Assembly (NCBI GenBank): GCA_023447635.1
Contig: JAEXNA010000134.1
Location: forward strand, 30,188-94,187
DNA length: 64,000 nt
Reading direction: 5' to 3'
Source of the DNA: Vulcanimicrobiota bacterium
Lineage (GTDB): Bacteria; Vulcanimicrobiota; Xenobia; Xenobiales; JADMJV01
The notes under the pieces were generated by a model. It was given only the letters and a program-made list of their open reading frames with translations. It had not been told where the DNA came from and searched no databases. Each line of letters opens with the position of its first letter. The stretch's first letter is position 1. The position numbers and the translations under genes are program-made. Positions 35,014 through 44,029 of this stretch are shown here, piece after piece.

Positions 35014-35171
35014 TGCTCTGTCAAGCTTAGATACTGGGGTAGTGATGGGGAGGCGCGATTCTGAGGAAGTTATTCTGAAGGCGCATACCGCTGTACGTAA
35101 CTGAAGAATGACAATGTCAGAATCGATGGATCGTCATCAGGACCCCTGAATCTAAGTTTGACGGAGCACTA
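35011..35171. mobile_element. MITE-like element, TA-flanked, 27-bp inverted ends
   Basis: Terminal inverted repeats at 35013-35039 and 35143-35169 match at 23 of 27 positions (end sequence GTGCTCYGTCAA). They are flanked on both sides by TA (35011-35012, 35170-35171), the target duplication of IS630/Tc1-mariner transposases. The 157-bp interior encodes nothing; inner arms CGATTCTGA and TCAGAATCG are also inverted. This is a non-autonomous element; the source transposase is not in the window. Confidence 0.75.
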
Positions 35172-35207
35172 GGGGTATGGGGGAATTTTGCTCGGAGAAG
35201 GCCTCTC

Positions 35208-35861
35208 TTGCTATTTGACCCTCAGGACAGCGCCGACTGGCGCCCCGTCTACAGACTGCTCACCTCGCTGGTGCTGCCCCGGCCGATCGCCTGGGTCTCG
35301 ACCTGCTCGGGGGATGGAGTGCACAACCTGGCTCCGTTCTCGTTCTTCAACGTGGTCTGCGCCAACCCGCCCACGGTCGTTTTCTGCCCTATGCTGGCAG
35401 GCCGCACGGGCCTGCCCAAGGACACCTTGACCAACCTGCGCGAGGTGCCCGAATTTGCCTTGCAGATCGTCTCCCGCCCTCTGGTCGAGAAGATGAACCT
35501 GTGTTCGGTAGAGACCTCGTCCGAGGTCGACGAGTTCCAGGTCGCTGGTCTGACCGCCGTTCCCGGTTCGAAGATCTCCATCCCTCACGTGGCCGAGGCT
35601 TCGGCTGTGATGGAGTGTCGCTTACGCGAGATCATTACGGTGGGAGAAGGACCGGGAAGTGGAGCGCTGGTGCTGGGAGAGGTTCTGCTGTTCCGAGTGG
35701 ACGACAGTCTGCTGGTGAACGGCGAGGTCGACATCGAGCGACTGGACCCGGTGGGCCGCCTGGGCGGCGCCGAATATAGCACCGTCCGCGACCGTTTCGC
35801 TCTGGACCGCCCCGAGCCGGAAGCGCTGGGTCTGCCTCAGCGAGGCGGCAAGCCCGCATGA
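35208..35861 (+). CDS. Flavin reductase-like FMN-binding protein
   Basis: 217 residues with the flavin-reductase split-barrel fold: VLPRPIAWVSTCSGDGVHNLAPFSFFNVV and later FALQIVSRPLVEKMN. Members bind FMN and often act as flavoprotein oxidoreductases of unknown substrate (NADH:FMN reductase, DIM6/NTAB group). Start is TTG 35208 with GGAGAAGG about 6 nt upstream. Lies 36 bp beyond the MITE. Its stop overlaps the start of the TPR gene (ATGA), suggesting coupling. Confidence 0.87.
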   Translation: MLFDPQDSADWRPVYRLLTSLVLPRPIAWVSTCSGDGVHNLAPFSFFNVVCANPPTVVFCPMLAGRTGLPKDTLTNLREVPEFALQIVSRPLVEKMNLCSVETSSEVDEFQVAGLTAVPGSKISIPHVAEASAVMECRLREIITVGEGPGSGALVLGEVLLFRVDDSLLVNGEVDIERLDPVGRLGGAEYSTVRDRFALDRPEPEALGLPQRGGKPA

Positions 35862-38800
35862 GTTTGGAAACGGCCAGCCAGCGGTTTCCTCTGGCGCCCT
35901 CGGAAGAGGGCGGCTACCTTCTCGCCATTGCCGCGGCGGTTGCTGCGGCGGGCAGCAAAGAGGCGGTCATCACCACCTCGAGCAACGAGGTCAGCGCCTC
36001 TTTTGACTACGTCGAATACCACCCTCGGCTGACCGCGGACCTGGTCTCGGGCGACCTGAAAGCGCGCACCTGGGCCGAGCGGATGTTTGCCATCTCGTGC
36101 CGGGCTGGACTGCTGGCCGGGGCCCCACGGGTCGATTTCGAATCCTGGAACGGGCGCATCGGGGTGCGCTGGCGCATCACCCCCGAAGGGGTCAAGGAAG
36201 AGTCGCTGAGCAAGACGCCGTGGAAAGGCGGCGCTTCTGGCTCGCGCCTGATCGTGCGTTTTCGAACCGGCCTGTCGCGCGAACTGTTCCGAGTTTCCGG
36301 TAGCGGTGATCAGACGGCCGTCAATCGACTGGCCGAGCGAGCCCGCCATAGCGGGGTCCGCCTGGTAGTAGACAATAAGCCGCTGAATCAGGACGTGAAG
36401 CTGGGAGAGGGGCTGCTCGAACTGGTCTTCGCTCCGTCTTCGGGAGCGATGGCGAAGAGGTCCCTGGCCAAGGTCACCTGCCAGGCACAGCTCAAGCGCG
36501 AGTCGGAAAGCCGCGGCGACTACTACGCTCACTTCGTGTTCGGGGGAGAGGAGGGGGAGAGCCGGGTCATCTGTCGCGGTCTGACTTTTCCTGTCGCGCT
36601 TCCCCTGGCCGACGAACTGGGCTTTGCCGGCGTGGTCATCGCGGACCACCTGGCCACCAACTCGGAGCTGACCGAACTGGTCGAGAATTCCGATTTTGAC
36701 GATCTGCTCAACGACGTCGAGTCCGACCTGCTGGGGGCGGCGGCCGGGCTGATCGATGTGCTGGGCGAGATCGAGGAAGATCGTCTCGACGCGGTTCTGG
36801 AGACCCTGGACCTGGTGGTCGAGACCCACCGTTCGGCGGGCGACGTCGATGAGGCGATCGCGGTTCTGCAGCGCCTGGTCGACGCCCCCAAGCTGCCTAA
36901 CCACGTGCGCGCGGCACACCTGACCCAACTGGCCGTGATGCTGGAGCGGGCCGACCGGGCCGAAGAGAGTTTCGATGTTTTCAACGGGGCGCTGAACTAC
37001 TGGGGCGAGGTCGATGGCGACCATCAGGACCTGGAGTTGGTCGCCACCGCTCTGCTGGGCGCGGCGCGCCTGATGAGCATGTACGACGACGAGCCGGAAA
37101 GCGCTGTCGACTACACCCGACGCGCTCTGGAACTGCGCCGTTCGGTATCCGACGAAGACGACCCCGAACGCGGGGTCGCCGCCGAACTGCTGGGTCGTCT
37201 CTACCTCAAGCACACGGTCTACCCCGAACCTGAGTTCATGGAGATCGAGCCGCTGCTGAAAGAAGCGCTGACTTCGTTCGAGCAGAACTACGGCAAGACT
37301 CACGCCACCGTGCCGACCATCATGCTGAACCTGGGCGAGTTCTATCGCCGAGTGGGCAACTTTGAAGAGGCGGAAGGCTACTTCCTGAAGGCGCTGGCTA
37401 TTCGCGAGAAGCTGCTGGGAAGCCGTTCGGACAAGGTGGGAGAGATTTTCGACCGCCTGGGCGCGGTGTTCGAGACCGAAGGCGATATCGCCAAGGCCGG
37501 CCAGTACTACTTCCGCTCCCTGGAAGTGTGGGAACACATCCTGGGGCCGGACCACGATGACGTGATCGCGCGCATCAACGACCTGGTGGTGCTTTATCGC
37601 GTCTACGGCCACTTCGACCGGGCCGAACCGCTCTATCTGAAGCTCCTGAAGTTGCGCGAAGGCGATGCCGAGCGCCCCAGCGTGGATGCGGTGCCGGACC
37701 TCTGCGCGCTGGCGCTGTTCTACCAGGTGCAGGCGAAGTACCAGCAGGCCGAGCCGCTTTTCAACAAGGCGCTGGCCACCTTGCACGAGCATCACGGGGC
37801 CGCGACCAATCATCCTGACCTGGCCTGGGTGCACGGTCTGGCGGGGCGTTTCTTTGCCGTGCAGTACCGCTTCAAAAAGGCCGAAGAGCACCTGCTGAAG
37901 TCGCTGGAGATGACCGAGCAGCTGCTGGGCGATGAGCATCCCGACCTGATCGTCTGCTTAGAGGCGCTGTCGCGTCACTATCGCATCCAGAAGCGCTACT
38001 TCGAAGCTATGGAGTGTGCTGAACGGGCCATCGCCATCGCCGAGCAGACCTACGGGACGCAGCACCCGTACGTGGCCACGGCGTTGAACAGCTTTGCCGA
38101 ACTGCTCTGCGCGGCCGCTGACGAAGAGTCGGCCGGTCCGGTTTACCTGGCGGCCTACGAGATTCACGAGACGTCCGCCAACATCGCTCTCAACAAGGTG
38201 CGCATCCCTCAGGCCGAGATGTCCCGCCTGGCTCGCATCCGTAAACAGGCCGAAGAGCTGCACATCAAGGCGGCCGAACCGGCCCGCGAGTACTCACGTT
38301 TTGCCGAGGCCGAATCGCTCTATCTGCGGGCGCTATTTATCCGTGAGCAGGTGCTGGGGCCGGACCATTTCGACAACGCTCGAACGCTCGAGCTTCTGGC
38401 AGCCCTGTACCGTAAGCACCGCCGCTATGAGGGCGCCGAGTCGCTCTATCGACGGGCGCTGTCGGTGCGCCAGACCCACCTGGGCAGCGGGCACCCGGAT
38501 TGCGGCCTGTCGCTGCGGGTGCTGACCGAGACGCTGCTGATGCAGGAGAAGGCCGATGAGGCGGAGCCGCTGCTGAAAGAGTGGCTGGCCATCGTCGAGC
38601 GCACGCTGGGCAATAAGCACAGCGAGCGAGCCGAAATTCTGGTTCGTTTGGCCAAAGTGGCCGAAACGCGTGGGCAGCACCAGCATCAGCTAGACTTGCT
38701 GCAAGAGGCGGTCACTATTCGCCACGGCGCCTTCGGGACCGAGCATCCGACCTTCGCGGTCACCCTGGCTGAGATGCTGAGGGTCGAGAACAAGCCGGTG

Positions 38801-38992
38801 CAGGCCGCCGAACTTTACGACTTCGTGCTGACCTCGCTGGAGAAGAACCTGGGTCAGGAAGATCCGCTGCTGATCCCGATCTTGGAAAACTACTCGAAGG
38901 TGCTGGTCGCCTCGGGCAAAGAAGAGGCGTCCGCCCCTTACGAGGCCCGGGCTATGATCATGCGGGTCGAGTACGGGCTGGATTTTGGATAA
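35858..38992 (+). CDS. Large TPR-repeat protein
   Basis: 1044 residues, starting at an ATG that overlaps the upstream stop. The N-terminal 280 residues do not match a family I recognise (LLAIAAAVAAAGSKEAVITT near the start). From about residue 325 on there are more than a dozen TPR units of the kinesin-light-chain type, with the pattern AExLYxRALxIRExxLGxxHP, for example EAEGYFLKALAIREKLLG and GAESLYRRALSVRQTHLGSG. No signal peptide. Likely a protein-binding scaffold; partners cannot be inferred. Confidence 0.88.
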   Translation: MSLETASQRFPLAPSEEGGYLLAIAAAVAAAGSKEAVITTSSNEVSASFDYVEYHPRLTADLVSGDLKARTWAERMFAISCRAGLLAGAPRVDFESWNGRIGVRWRITPEGVKEESLSKTPWKGGASGSRLIVRFRTGLSRELFRVSGSGDQTAVNRLAERARHSGVRLVVDNKPLNQDVKLGEGLLELVFAPSSGAMAKRSLAKVTCQAQLKRESESRGDYYAHFVFGGEEGESRVICRGLTFPVALPLADELGFAGVVIADHLATNSELTELVENSDFDDLLNDVESDLLGAAAGLIDVLGEIEEDRLDAVLETLDLVVETHRSAGDVDEAIAVLQRLVDAPKLPNHVRAAHLTQLAVMLERADRAEESFDVFNGALNYWGEVDGDHQDLELVATALLGAARLMSMYDDEPESAVDYTRRALELRRSVSDEDDPERGVAAELLGRLYLKHTVYPEPEFMEIEPLLKEALTSFEQNYGKTHATVPTIMLNLGEFYRRVGNFEEAEGYFLKALAIREKLLGSRSDKVGEIFDRLGAVFETEGDIAKAGQYYFRSLEVWEHILGPDHDDVIARINDLVVLYRVYGHFDRAEPLYLKLLKLREGDAERPSVDAVPDLCALALFYQVQAKYQQAEPLFNKALATLHEHHGAATNHPDLAWVHGLAGRFFAVQYRFKKAEEHLLKSLEMTEQLLGDEHPDLIVCLEALSRHYRIQKRYFEAMECAERAIAIAEQTYGTQHPYVATALNSFAELLCAAADEESAGPVYLAAYEIHETSANIALNKVRIPQAEMSRLARIRKQAEELHIKAAEPAREYSRFAEAESLYLRALFIREQVLGPDHFDNARTLELLAALYRKHRRYEGAESLYRRALSVRQTHLGSGHPDCGLSLRVLTETLLMQEKADEAEPLLKEWLAIVERTLGNKHSERAEILVRLAKVAETRGQHQHQLDLLQEAVTIRHGAFGTEHPTFAVTLAEMLRVENKPVQAAELYDFVLTSLEKNLGQEDPLLIPILENYSKVLVASGKEEASAPYEARAMIMRVEYGLDFG

Positions 38993-39017
38993 GCGGGCCA
39001 TCTTTGGCCTTTCGGGT

Positions 39018-39047
39018 TTGAAATAAATCGACCGCGTCTGCTACACT
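39018..39047 (+). promoter_or_regulatory. Sigma-70-like promoter for the ABC genes
   Basis: TTGAAA (39018-39023), an 18-bp spacer and TACACT (39042-39047). The predicted transcription start is about 39054, only 2 nt before the ATG at 39056, so the transcript would be leaderless or nearly so. Confidence 0.55.
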
Positions 39048-39055
39048 GGTAGGGT

Positions 39056-40258
39056 ATGCAGACTCCGTCTTCTGATGGCCGGCCCACCCGGCAACTCGAC
39101 GCCGACGGCTTTGCCGCCGAAATGTCCACCACTCTGGCGGGGCGGGGCGCTCCCACCGCTGTTCCCGCAGCCTTGGAGGGGAGGGGAGAGGCGGCTCTCT
39201 CCCCCGACCTTGCGCCTTCGGCTGCCGAGTTTCCCGAGCGCAGTGCGGCCCTGGAGACCATTCCGGAGGGCGGGCTGGCCGGCCTGAGGGCTAAGCGCGA
39301 AGCAGAGCATTCGCTGGTGGCGGTTGGCCTGACCAAGCGCTACCAGGGCGCTTTGGCCCTGGCCGATGTCTCGCTGAAGCTAAAGAAGGGCGAGATCTTT
39401 GGTCTGATCGGGCCGAACGGGGCGGGCAAGACGACCCTGCTGCGCATTCTGGCTACCTTGACCAAGCCGGACTCGGGCGAGTTTACCCTCAACGGGGTGC
39501 CGTTCACCAACGTGCGCGAGGTGCGTCGACAGATCGGCTTCACTAACGACGTGCTGGGCGTCTATGACGATATGCTGGTGGGCGAATATCTGGAGTTTTT
39601 CGCCCGGGCCAGCGGAATCGACCGGCATCTGGTCGACTTCGCGGTCGAGGAAACCCTGCAGCTTGTCGATCTGTTGAAAATGAAGAACCAGCCGGTCGAC
39701 GGGCTTTCTCGCGGGATGAAGCAGCGGCTGGCGCTGGCAAGAGCGATCATCGCCAAGCCTTCGCTGCTGCTGCTCGACGAGCCGGCCAGCGGACTGGACC
39801 CGTTGGCCCGCCTCGAGCTCAAGGAACTGCTCTTGCGCCTGGCCAGACAAGGGGCCACCGTGGTCATCTCGTCTCACGTGCTCGAAGACCTGGCCGAAGT
39901 CAGCGACCGGATCGGGGTGCTGCGCAACGGCCTGCTGATTCGGGTGGCCGAGACGGCCGACCTGGTGAAAGAAGAAGGCAGCCGTCGGCTGCGCCTGCAG
40001 GTGGCCGAGCGCGGCGACAAGCTTTTCGAATTCCTTCAAGCTCGTTCGGATGTGGCGGGACTTCGCTGGGACAAGGACGAACTGGTCTTTCGCTGGGTCG
40101 ACCCGGAAGGGAAGGCCAACGCCGAGGATCCTTCGCGGTTCCTGGCGGCTTTGATCGGGGCAGGGTTCTTTATCCGCTCCTTCGCTGAAGAAAAGGCCAG
40201 CCTGGAAAACGCTTATCTCCACCTCGCCGAGGCGGAAAAAGGAAAGGTAGTCATATGA
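39056..40258 (+). CDS. ABC transporter ATP-binding protein
   Basis: 400 residues. An unusual Ala/Pro-rich N-terminal extension of about 85 residues precedes the ATPase domain. Walker A IGPNGAGKTTLLRI, signature DGLSRGMKQRLALARAII, Walker B LLLLDEPASGLDP and the H-loop ISSHVLEDLAE are intact. NatA/CcmA-type. No ribosome site is visible and the predicted transcript is leaderless; a start at internal ATG 39122 would shorten the extension but also lacks a ribosome site. Overlaps its permease gene by 4 nt. Confidence 0.92.
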   Translation: MQTPSSDGRPTRQLDADGFAAEMSTTLAGRGAPTAVPAALEGRGEAALSPDLAPSAAEFPERSAALETIPEGGLAGLRAKREAEHSLVAVGLTKRYQGALALADVSLKLKKGEIFGLIGPNGAGKTTLLRILATLTKPDSGEFTLNGVPFTNVREVRRQIGFTNDVLGVYDDMLVGEYLEFFARASGIDRHLVDFAVEETLQLVDLLKMKNQPVDGLSRGMKQRLALARAIIAKPSLLLLDEPASGLDPLARLELKELLLRLARQGATVVISSHVLEDLAEVSDRIGVLRNGLLIRVAETADLVKEEGSRRLRLQVAERGDKLFEFLQARSDVAGLRWDKDELVFRWVDPEGKANAEDPSRFLAALIGAGFFIRSFAEEKASLENAYLHLAEAEKGKVVI

Positions 40259-42312
40259 CGCACACAGCACCACCGCCCGGCGGTGGATTTCGCGAGGCGG
40301 CTCGATGGGGCGGGGTGATCACCTTGCTTTCGTTCGGGCTGCTGCTTTGCTTCTGTTCGCTGCTTCCAGCCCTGCTGCTGGCCAGCTTCGTGTTCAACGC
40401 GCTGATGCTGGGCTCGAGCCTGTTCTCGACCCTGGCCCAGGAGCGAGAGAAGCGAACCATCGATGCGCTGCGTCTGACCCAGCTGTCGTCGCTGGACATC
40501 CTGCGCCTGAAAAGCCACGGCGAACTTCGTCGCTGGGCGCGCGGCAACGTCGCGCTGCTGGCGCTGATGCTGGGCGCGGCCTGGTACGGCGACGAGCCGT
40601 TCAGCTGGGCCGTCTCGGGCGCTCTGGCGCTGGCCGCCAGCGGCCTGCTGTCCATCGGGATGGCGCTGGCGGTGTCGACCCGCTCCGAGACGACCTCTTC
40701 GGCGGTGGTCAGCGGGTGGGTGAGCAAGGGCGCCTGGCTGGCCGGTCTGCCGCTGCTTGACCAGGTGGTGGAAGCGGTCTTCGTGACCGACGGCCCCGTC
40801 CATCTGTTCCGCTATCTGGACCCGGCCTGGGTGGCCCTGCGGGTGAGCGAAGCCTGCTTCTTCGATGTGTCCGGTGTGACCCCGGCGGCTCTCTGGATGG
40901 GCGCAGCCGCCTCGGTGGCCGTCGCCTTCCTGGCCGTTCTGCAGAGCAGCCGCCTGATCGACTCTTCTTTCGAGGCGGCCGCCTCGCTGGAAGATCGCAA
41001 CCGCCACTCGGCTTACGGCAAAACGTTCCCGCTGGGCCTGCACGAGAATCCGTTCTTCGTGCGGGAGATGGCCTGGCAGATGCGCTCTGGCGCGGGTCGC
41101 TGGCCCGGCTACGCGGTGTTCTTGACCCTGTTCCTGGCGCCGTTCCTGTACGGCATCGCGCAGAATCAGAAGGGCCAGCAGCCCGAGCCGCTCAAGGTGG
41201 TCCGTCAGGACGTGGTCGTGGTCGAGGCCGGACCGGCCATCGAGACTCACCGCCCCCTGGACGACCCGAGCACGGAGGTTCGCGAGACCGGTGTTTGCGA
41301 GGGACCCGGCTATACGACAGCCACCATCGAACCCGAGCGTCACGCTCGCCCTCACTCTCATCTCTGTTTCTCTCGCCTGATGGGGCTGCCCGTGGGCGAG
41401 AGCCATCACGCTATCTCCTCGGGCTACCGCAGCGTGGTCACCCCCAGCGGTCGCATCGAGCAGGTCTCGGAAGAGACCCTGCGTCAACTCGAAGAGCCTT
41501 CGACCGAGGTCGGTGGAGCGACTTATGGCGGGCGCTCTGTTTCCGCCCGGAGCCACGAGTTCTCCCGTTACAACACCTCCTATCTCGAGTACGAACTCGG
41601 TCGCGGCCTGCTGACCGGCCTGCTGCTCACCGTCGTCTATCTGTTCGTGCGTGGAGGCGCCTTCATGGCCGGCTCGATCACGGGCGAAAAAGAGCGCCGT
41701 GCCTGGGACCAGATCGCTCTCACCGGCGTCTCGCCCGACACCTTCGTCAACGGCAAGCTGGCCGCGGTTCTGGCCTTCCCGCTCAAGCAGATGCTGTTCG
41801 CCGCTCCGGCTCTAGGGCTGTTCGCGGCCTACGGGGTCATCTCGTGGCTGCAACTCGGCCTGGTGGTCGCGCTGCTGACCGCCTCCTTCGCCGCCGCTGG
41901 CGCGCTGGGGATGGCTTGCTCGACCACTCGTCCTACCAGTCACGAAGCTCAGGGCGCCTCGCTCGGCATCGCGGCCGCGCTGCTGCTCCTGCCGATGTTC
42001 GGCGCGGGCTGGCTGGTGCTTGGCGCCGGCCTGCTGGCTACCATCTTCGCCTCGAAAATGTCCGGTCCGGCCCGCCTGTTTGGCGCAGGCTCGGTGCTGC
42101 TGGCCTGGCTGGCTGGCGGCGCGGCGGTCAGCCCGGTGGCAGCCGTGATGAGCCTGTGCGGCTCGGACGCAGCCACCGGCAACCTGATCTGGGCCCTCGC
42201 CGGCCCCAACGGAGCGCTGCTGGCTGCGACGCTAGGGATGCTGGGCGTGGCCGCTCTGTTCCACCAGGTCGCCGTGCGCGGCCTGGAGTCGGGCGGCTCC
42301 GTCGAAGCCTAG
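40255..42312 (+). CDS. ABC transporter permease (ABC-2 type)
   Basis: A 685-residue integral membrane protein paired with the ATPase just upstream (4-nt overlap). Membrane helices cluster near 15-55, 100-145 and 160-200. There is a long extracytoplasmic loop between about 290 and 450, then helices through 450-680. The NatB-like layout, with segments such as SLFSTLAQEREKRTIDALR and FMAGSITGEKERRAWDQIAL, recurs in ABC-2 exporter permeases. Substrate unknown. Followed by a strong terminator. Confidence 0.88.
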   Translation: MTHTAPPPGGGFREAARWGGVITLLSFGLLLCFCSLLPALLLASFVFNALMLGSSLFSTLAQEREKRTIDALRLTQLSSLDILRLKSHGELRRWARGNVALLALMLGAAWYGDEPFSWAVSGALALAASGLLSIGMALAVSTRSETTSSAVVSGWVSKGAWLAGLPLLDQVVEAVFVTDGPVHLFRYLDPAWVALRVSEACFFDVSGVTPAALWMGAAASVAVAFLAVLQSSRLIDSSFEAAASLEDRNRHSAYGKTFPLGLHENPFFVREMAWQMRSGAGRWPGYAVFLTLFLAPFLYGIAQNQKGQQPEPLKVVRQDVVVVEAGPAIETHRPLDDPSTEVRETGVCEGPGYTTATIEPERHARPHSHLCFSRLMGLPVGESHHAISSGYRSVVTPSGRIEQVSEETLRQLEEPSTEVGGATYGGRSVSARSHEFSRYNTSYLEYELGRGLLTGLLLTVVYLFVRGGAFMAGSITGEKERRAWDQIALTGVSPDTFVNGKLAAVLAFPLKQMLFAAPALGLFAAYGVISWLQLGLVVALLTASFAAAGALGMACSTTRPTSHEAQGASLGIAAALLLLPMFGAGWLVLGAGLLATIFASKMSGPARLFGAGSVLLAWLAGGAAVSPVAAVMSLCGSDAATGNLIWALAGPNGALLAATLGMLGVAALFHQVAVRGLESGGSVEA

Positions 42313-42327
42313 ACTTCGCCATAGAGA

Positions 42328-42368
42328 CAAAGAAAAAGGAGCCCGCAGGTCGGGCTCCTTTTTCTTTG
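42328..42368 (+). terminator. Intrinsic terminator
   Basis: A perfect 18-bp stem (42328-42345 with 42351-42368) with a 5-nt loop and A/T-rich flanks, 15 bp after the permease stop. Strong in the + direction. Confidence 0.88.
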
Positions 42369-42376
42369 CCCAGCGG

Positions 42377-42496
42377 CGGGCAAGATTGTCGCGATCGAAG
42401 CGAGCAAGGTTGTCGCGTTCGAGACGGGCAAGGTCGTCGCGTTCGAGGCGGGCAAGGTTGTCGCTTTCGTAGCGGGCAAGAGCTTTCGATTCGCCG
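42377..42496. repeat. 24-bp tandem repeat, about five units
   Basis: Units at 42377, 42401, 42425, 42449 and 42473, with consensus CGGGCAAGGTYGTCGCGTTC plus 4 variable bases; the fifth is divergent. The unit is 8 codons long. One forward frame (starting around 42376) reads (A/T)GKVVAFE over and over with no stop until about 42540, but no ATG/GTG/TTG start is available in that frame. It occupies the 253-bp gap between the ABC permease and amidase genes, which otherwise holds only the terminator. Confidence 0.75.
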
Positions 42497-42565
42497 ATGC
42501 GCGGAAGATTGCGCTGATCGGGGAATCCAGAGGGCCGACCTAAAGTCTCGCGGGCGTCGCCAGGG

Positions 42566-43999
42566 CTAGGGCAGCGCCTTCAGGTAAGCCTCCAGGCCTC
42601 GCACCACGCCGCCGGCCGCCCGCTCGGGGTAGTCGGGCCGGTCAAGCACGCTCTTCTCCAACCCCGGATTCGAGAGGTACTGGAACTCGATCAGCACGGA
42701 GGGCGAGAAGGTCTGGCGGATGACGTGGAAAGAGCGGAAGCGCGAGGTGCGCAGAGGCTCTCCGATGGCGTCGGCGATCGGGTCGGCCAGCGCCCGCCCC
42801 AGCGGCTCGCTGAACGGCTGGTACCAGTAAATGTCGGTGCCGTGCGAAATTTTGCCCTCTTCCAAGGACGGCCGAGCGTTATGATGCAGGCTCAAGAACA
42901 GGTGCGCCTGCTTCTCTACGGACATGTCCACGCGGGCCTGCAGTTCGTGACTTGCCCCCTCGTCGTCGGGCGCCACGTCGGCGTCGGAAGTCCGCGTCAT
43001 CAGCACCGTGGCGCCGCGCTCACGCAGCATCCGCTCGAGCACCTCGGTGACCCGCAGGTTCAGCACCTTCTCGGGCAGGCCGCCGTGACCCACCGTGCCC
43101 GGGTCCTTGGGCCCGCCGTGCCCCGCGTCCAGGGTCACGATCAGACCACTCAGCGACTTCGGCACCGGTTGGCGAACGCGTAACTCCAACTCGCCCGGCT
43201 TCTCGCCTGCGGACAACTCGTAGCCGCCAATCCCCTGCTCGCCCAGCGCGACCTCGACCACCACCCCTCCCGGGGTTAACGGGCGCACCGTTACGGGACC
43301 GAGAAAATTGGCCGCGTCCGCCTCTTTGGTCACGTCGAACACCAAATCGTCGGTGGCGGGCAAGGTCAAGCGCAGCACGCCGTCGCCCTCCAACTCTACC
43401 CGAGCCTCCGGACGGACACCGCAATCGAGAACCAGGCGAGCGTCTCCATTCTCGTCGCGGCGGATCTTGATCCCGCTCAAAGCCGACGACGGGGCCGCCC
43501 CCTCGCTGATCTGGCCCGAGCGCCCGTCCAGCCAGACGCCGCTGGCCGCCGAGCGGTACCAGTCGCCGCGACGACCGTCCACCTCGACCACCGTCCCGGG
43601 AACCAGCGGGGTCAGCCGCTCGTAGTCCGAGTCCGGACCCTGCCGAGTGACCAGTGGCGAGGTCACGGTCAGCGTCTTCACTCCCGAGGCGACCTCGACC
43701 GCGCCCAGTTCAAAACTCTTCCCCAAACCGTCGACCACCTTCAGGGCTCCCTTGCCCGAGGTGGGCGCTTCGACCCGGCCGCTGAAGCCGTCGCCCGAGC
43801 GCACCAGAGGCGTGGTCACTCTACCCAGACTGACCTTCCCGCTCCCGCCCTCAGGGCCCGTCAGGTTCAGCCGCAGAACCTCTCCGGGCTGCGCCCAGAT
43901 CGGGGCGGGGCAGCGCTCGAGAGCCCACTCGCCCGTCTGGGCGGCGAGAGGCATCAGGGTGCAAAGAACAGCAGAGGTGGTCAGTAACAGGCGTTTCAT
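42566..43999 (-). CDS. N-acetylmuramoyl-L-alanine amidase (AmiC-like)
   Basis: A 477-residue exported cell-wall hydrolase. Signal peptide MKRLLLTTSAVLCTLMPLAA; an N-terminal region with an SH3-like stretch (about 105-165, VTRQGPDSDYERLTPLVPGT); an AMIN-like domain around 180-280; C-terminal Amidase_3 domain. Zinc and catalytic residues are present: His in LDAGHGGPKDPG, Glu in LPEKVLNLRV, His in LSLHHNARP and Glu in VLIEFQYLSNP. It cleaves peptide stems from glycan strands, typically in cell separation. Confidence 0.93.
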   Translation of the reverse strand: MKRLLLTTSAVLCTLMPLAAQTGEWALERCPAPIWAQPGEVLRLNLTGPEGGSGKVSLGRVTTPLVRSGDGFSGRVEAPTSGKGALKVVDGLGKSFELGAVEVASGVKTLTVTSPLVTRQGPDSDYERLTPLVPGTVVEVDGRRGDWYRSAASGVWLDGRSGQISEGAAPSSALSGIKIRRDENGDARLVLDCGVRPEARVELEGDGVLRLTLPATDDLVFDVTKEADAANFLGPVTVRPLTPGGVVVEVALGEQGIGGYELSAGEKPGELELRVRQPVPKSLSGLIVTLDAGHGGPKDPGTVGHGGLPEKVLNLRVTEVLERMLRERGATVLMTRTSDADVAPDDEGASHELQARVDMSVEKQAHLFLSLHHNARPSLEEGKISHGTDIYWYQPFSEPLGRALADPIADAIGEPLRTSRFRSFHVIRQTFSPSVLIEFQYLSNPGLEKSVLDRPDYPERAAGGVVRGLEAYLKALP

Positions 44000-44029
44000 G
44001 GCGCGCGCCTTCGCCTTCCCGAGGCCGTC

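Noticed and set aside
35837..37939. A 700-codon open frame antisense to the TPR gene
   Set aside because: Its Gln/Arg/Val-rich sequence mirrors the TPR codons, and the sense strand has clear TPR periodicity.
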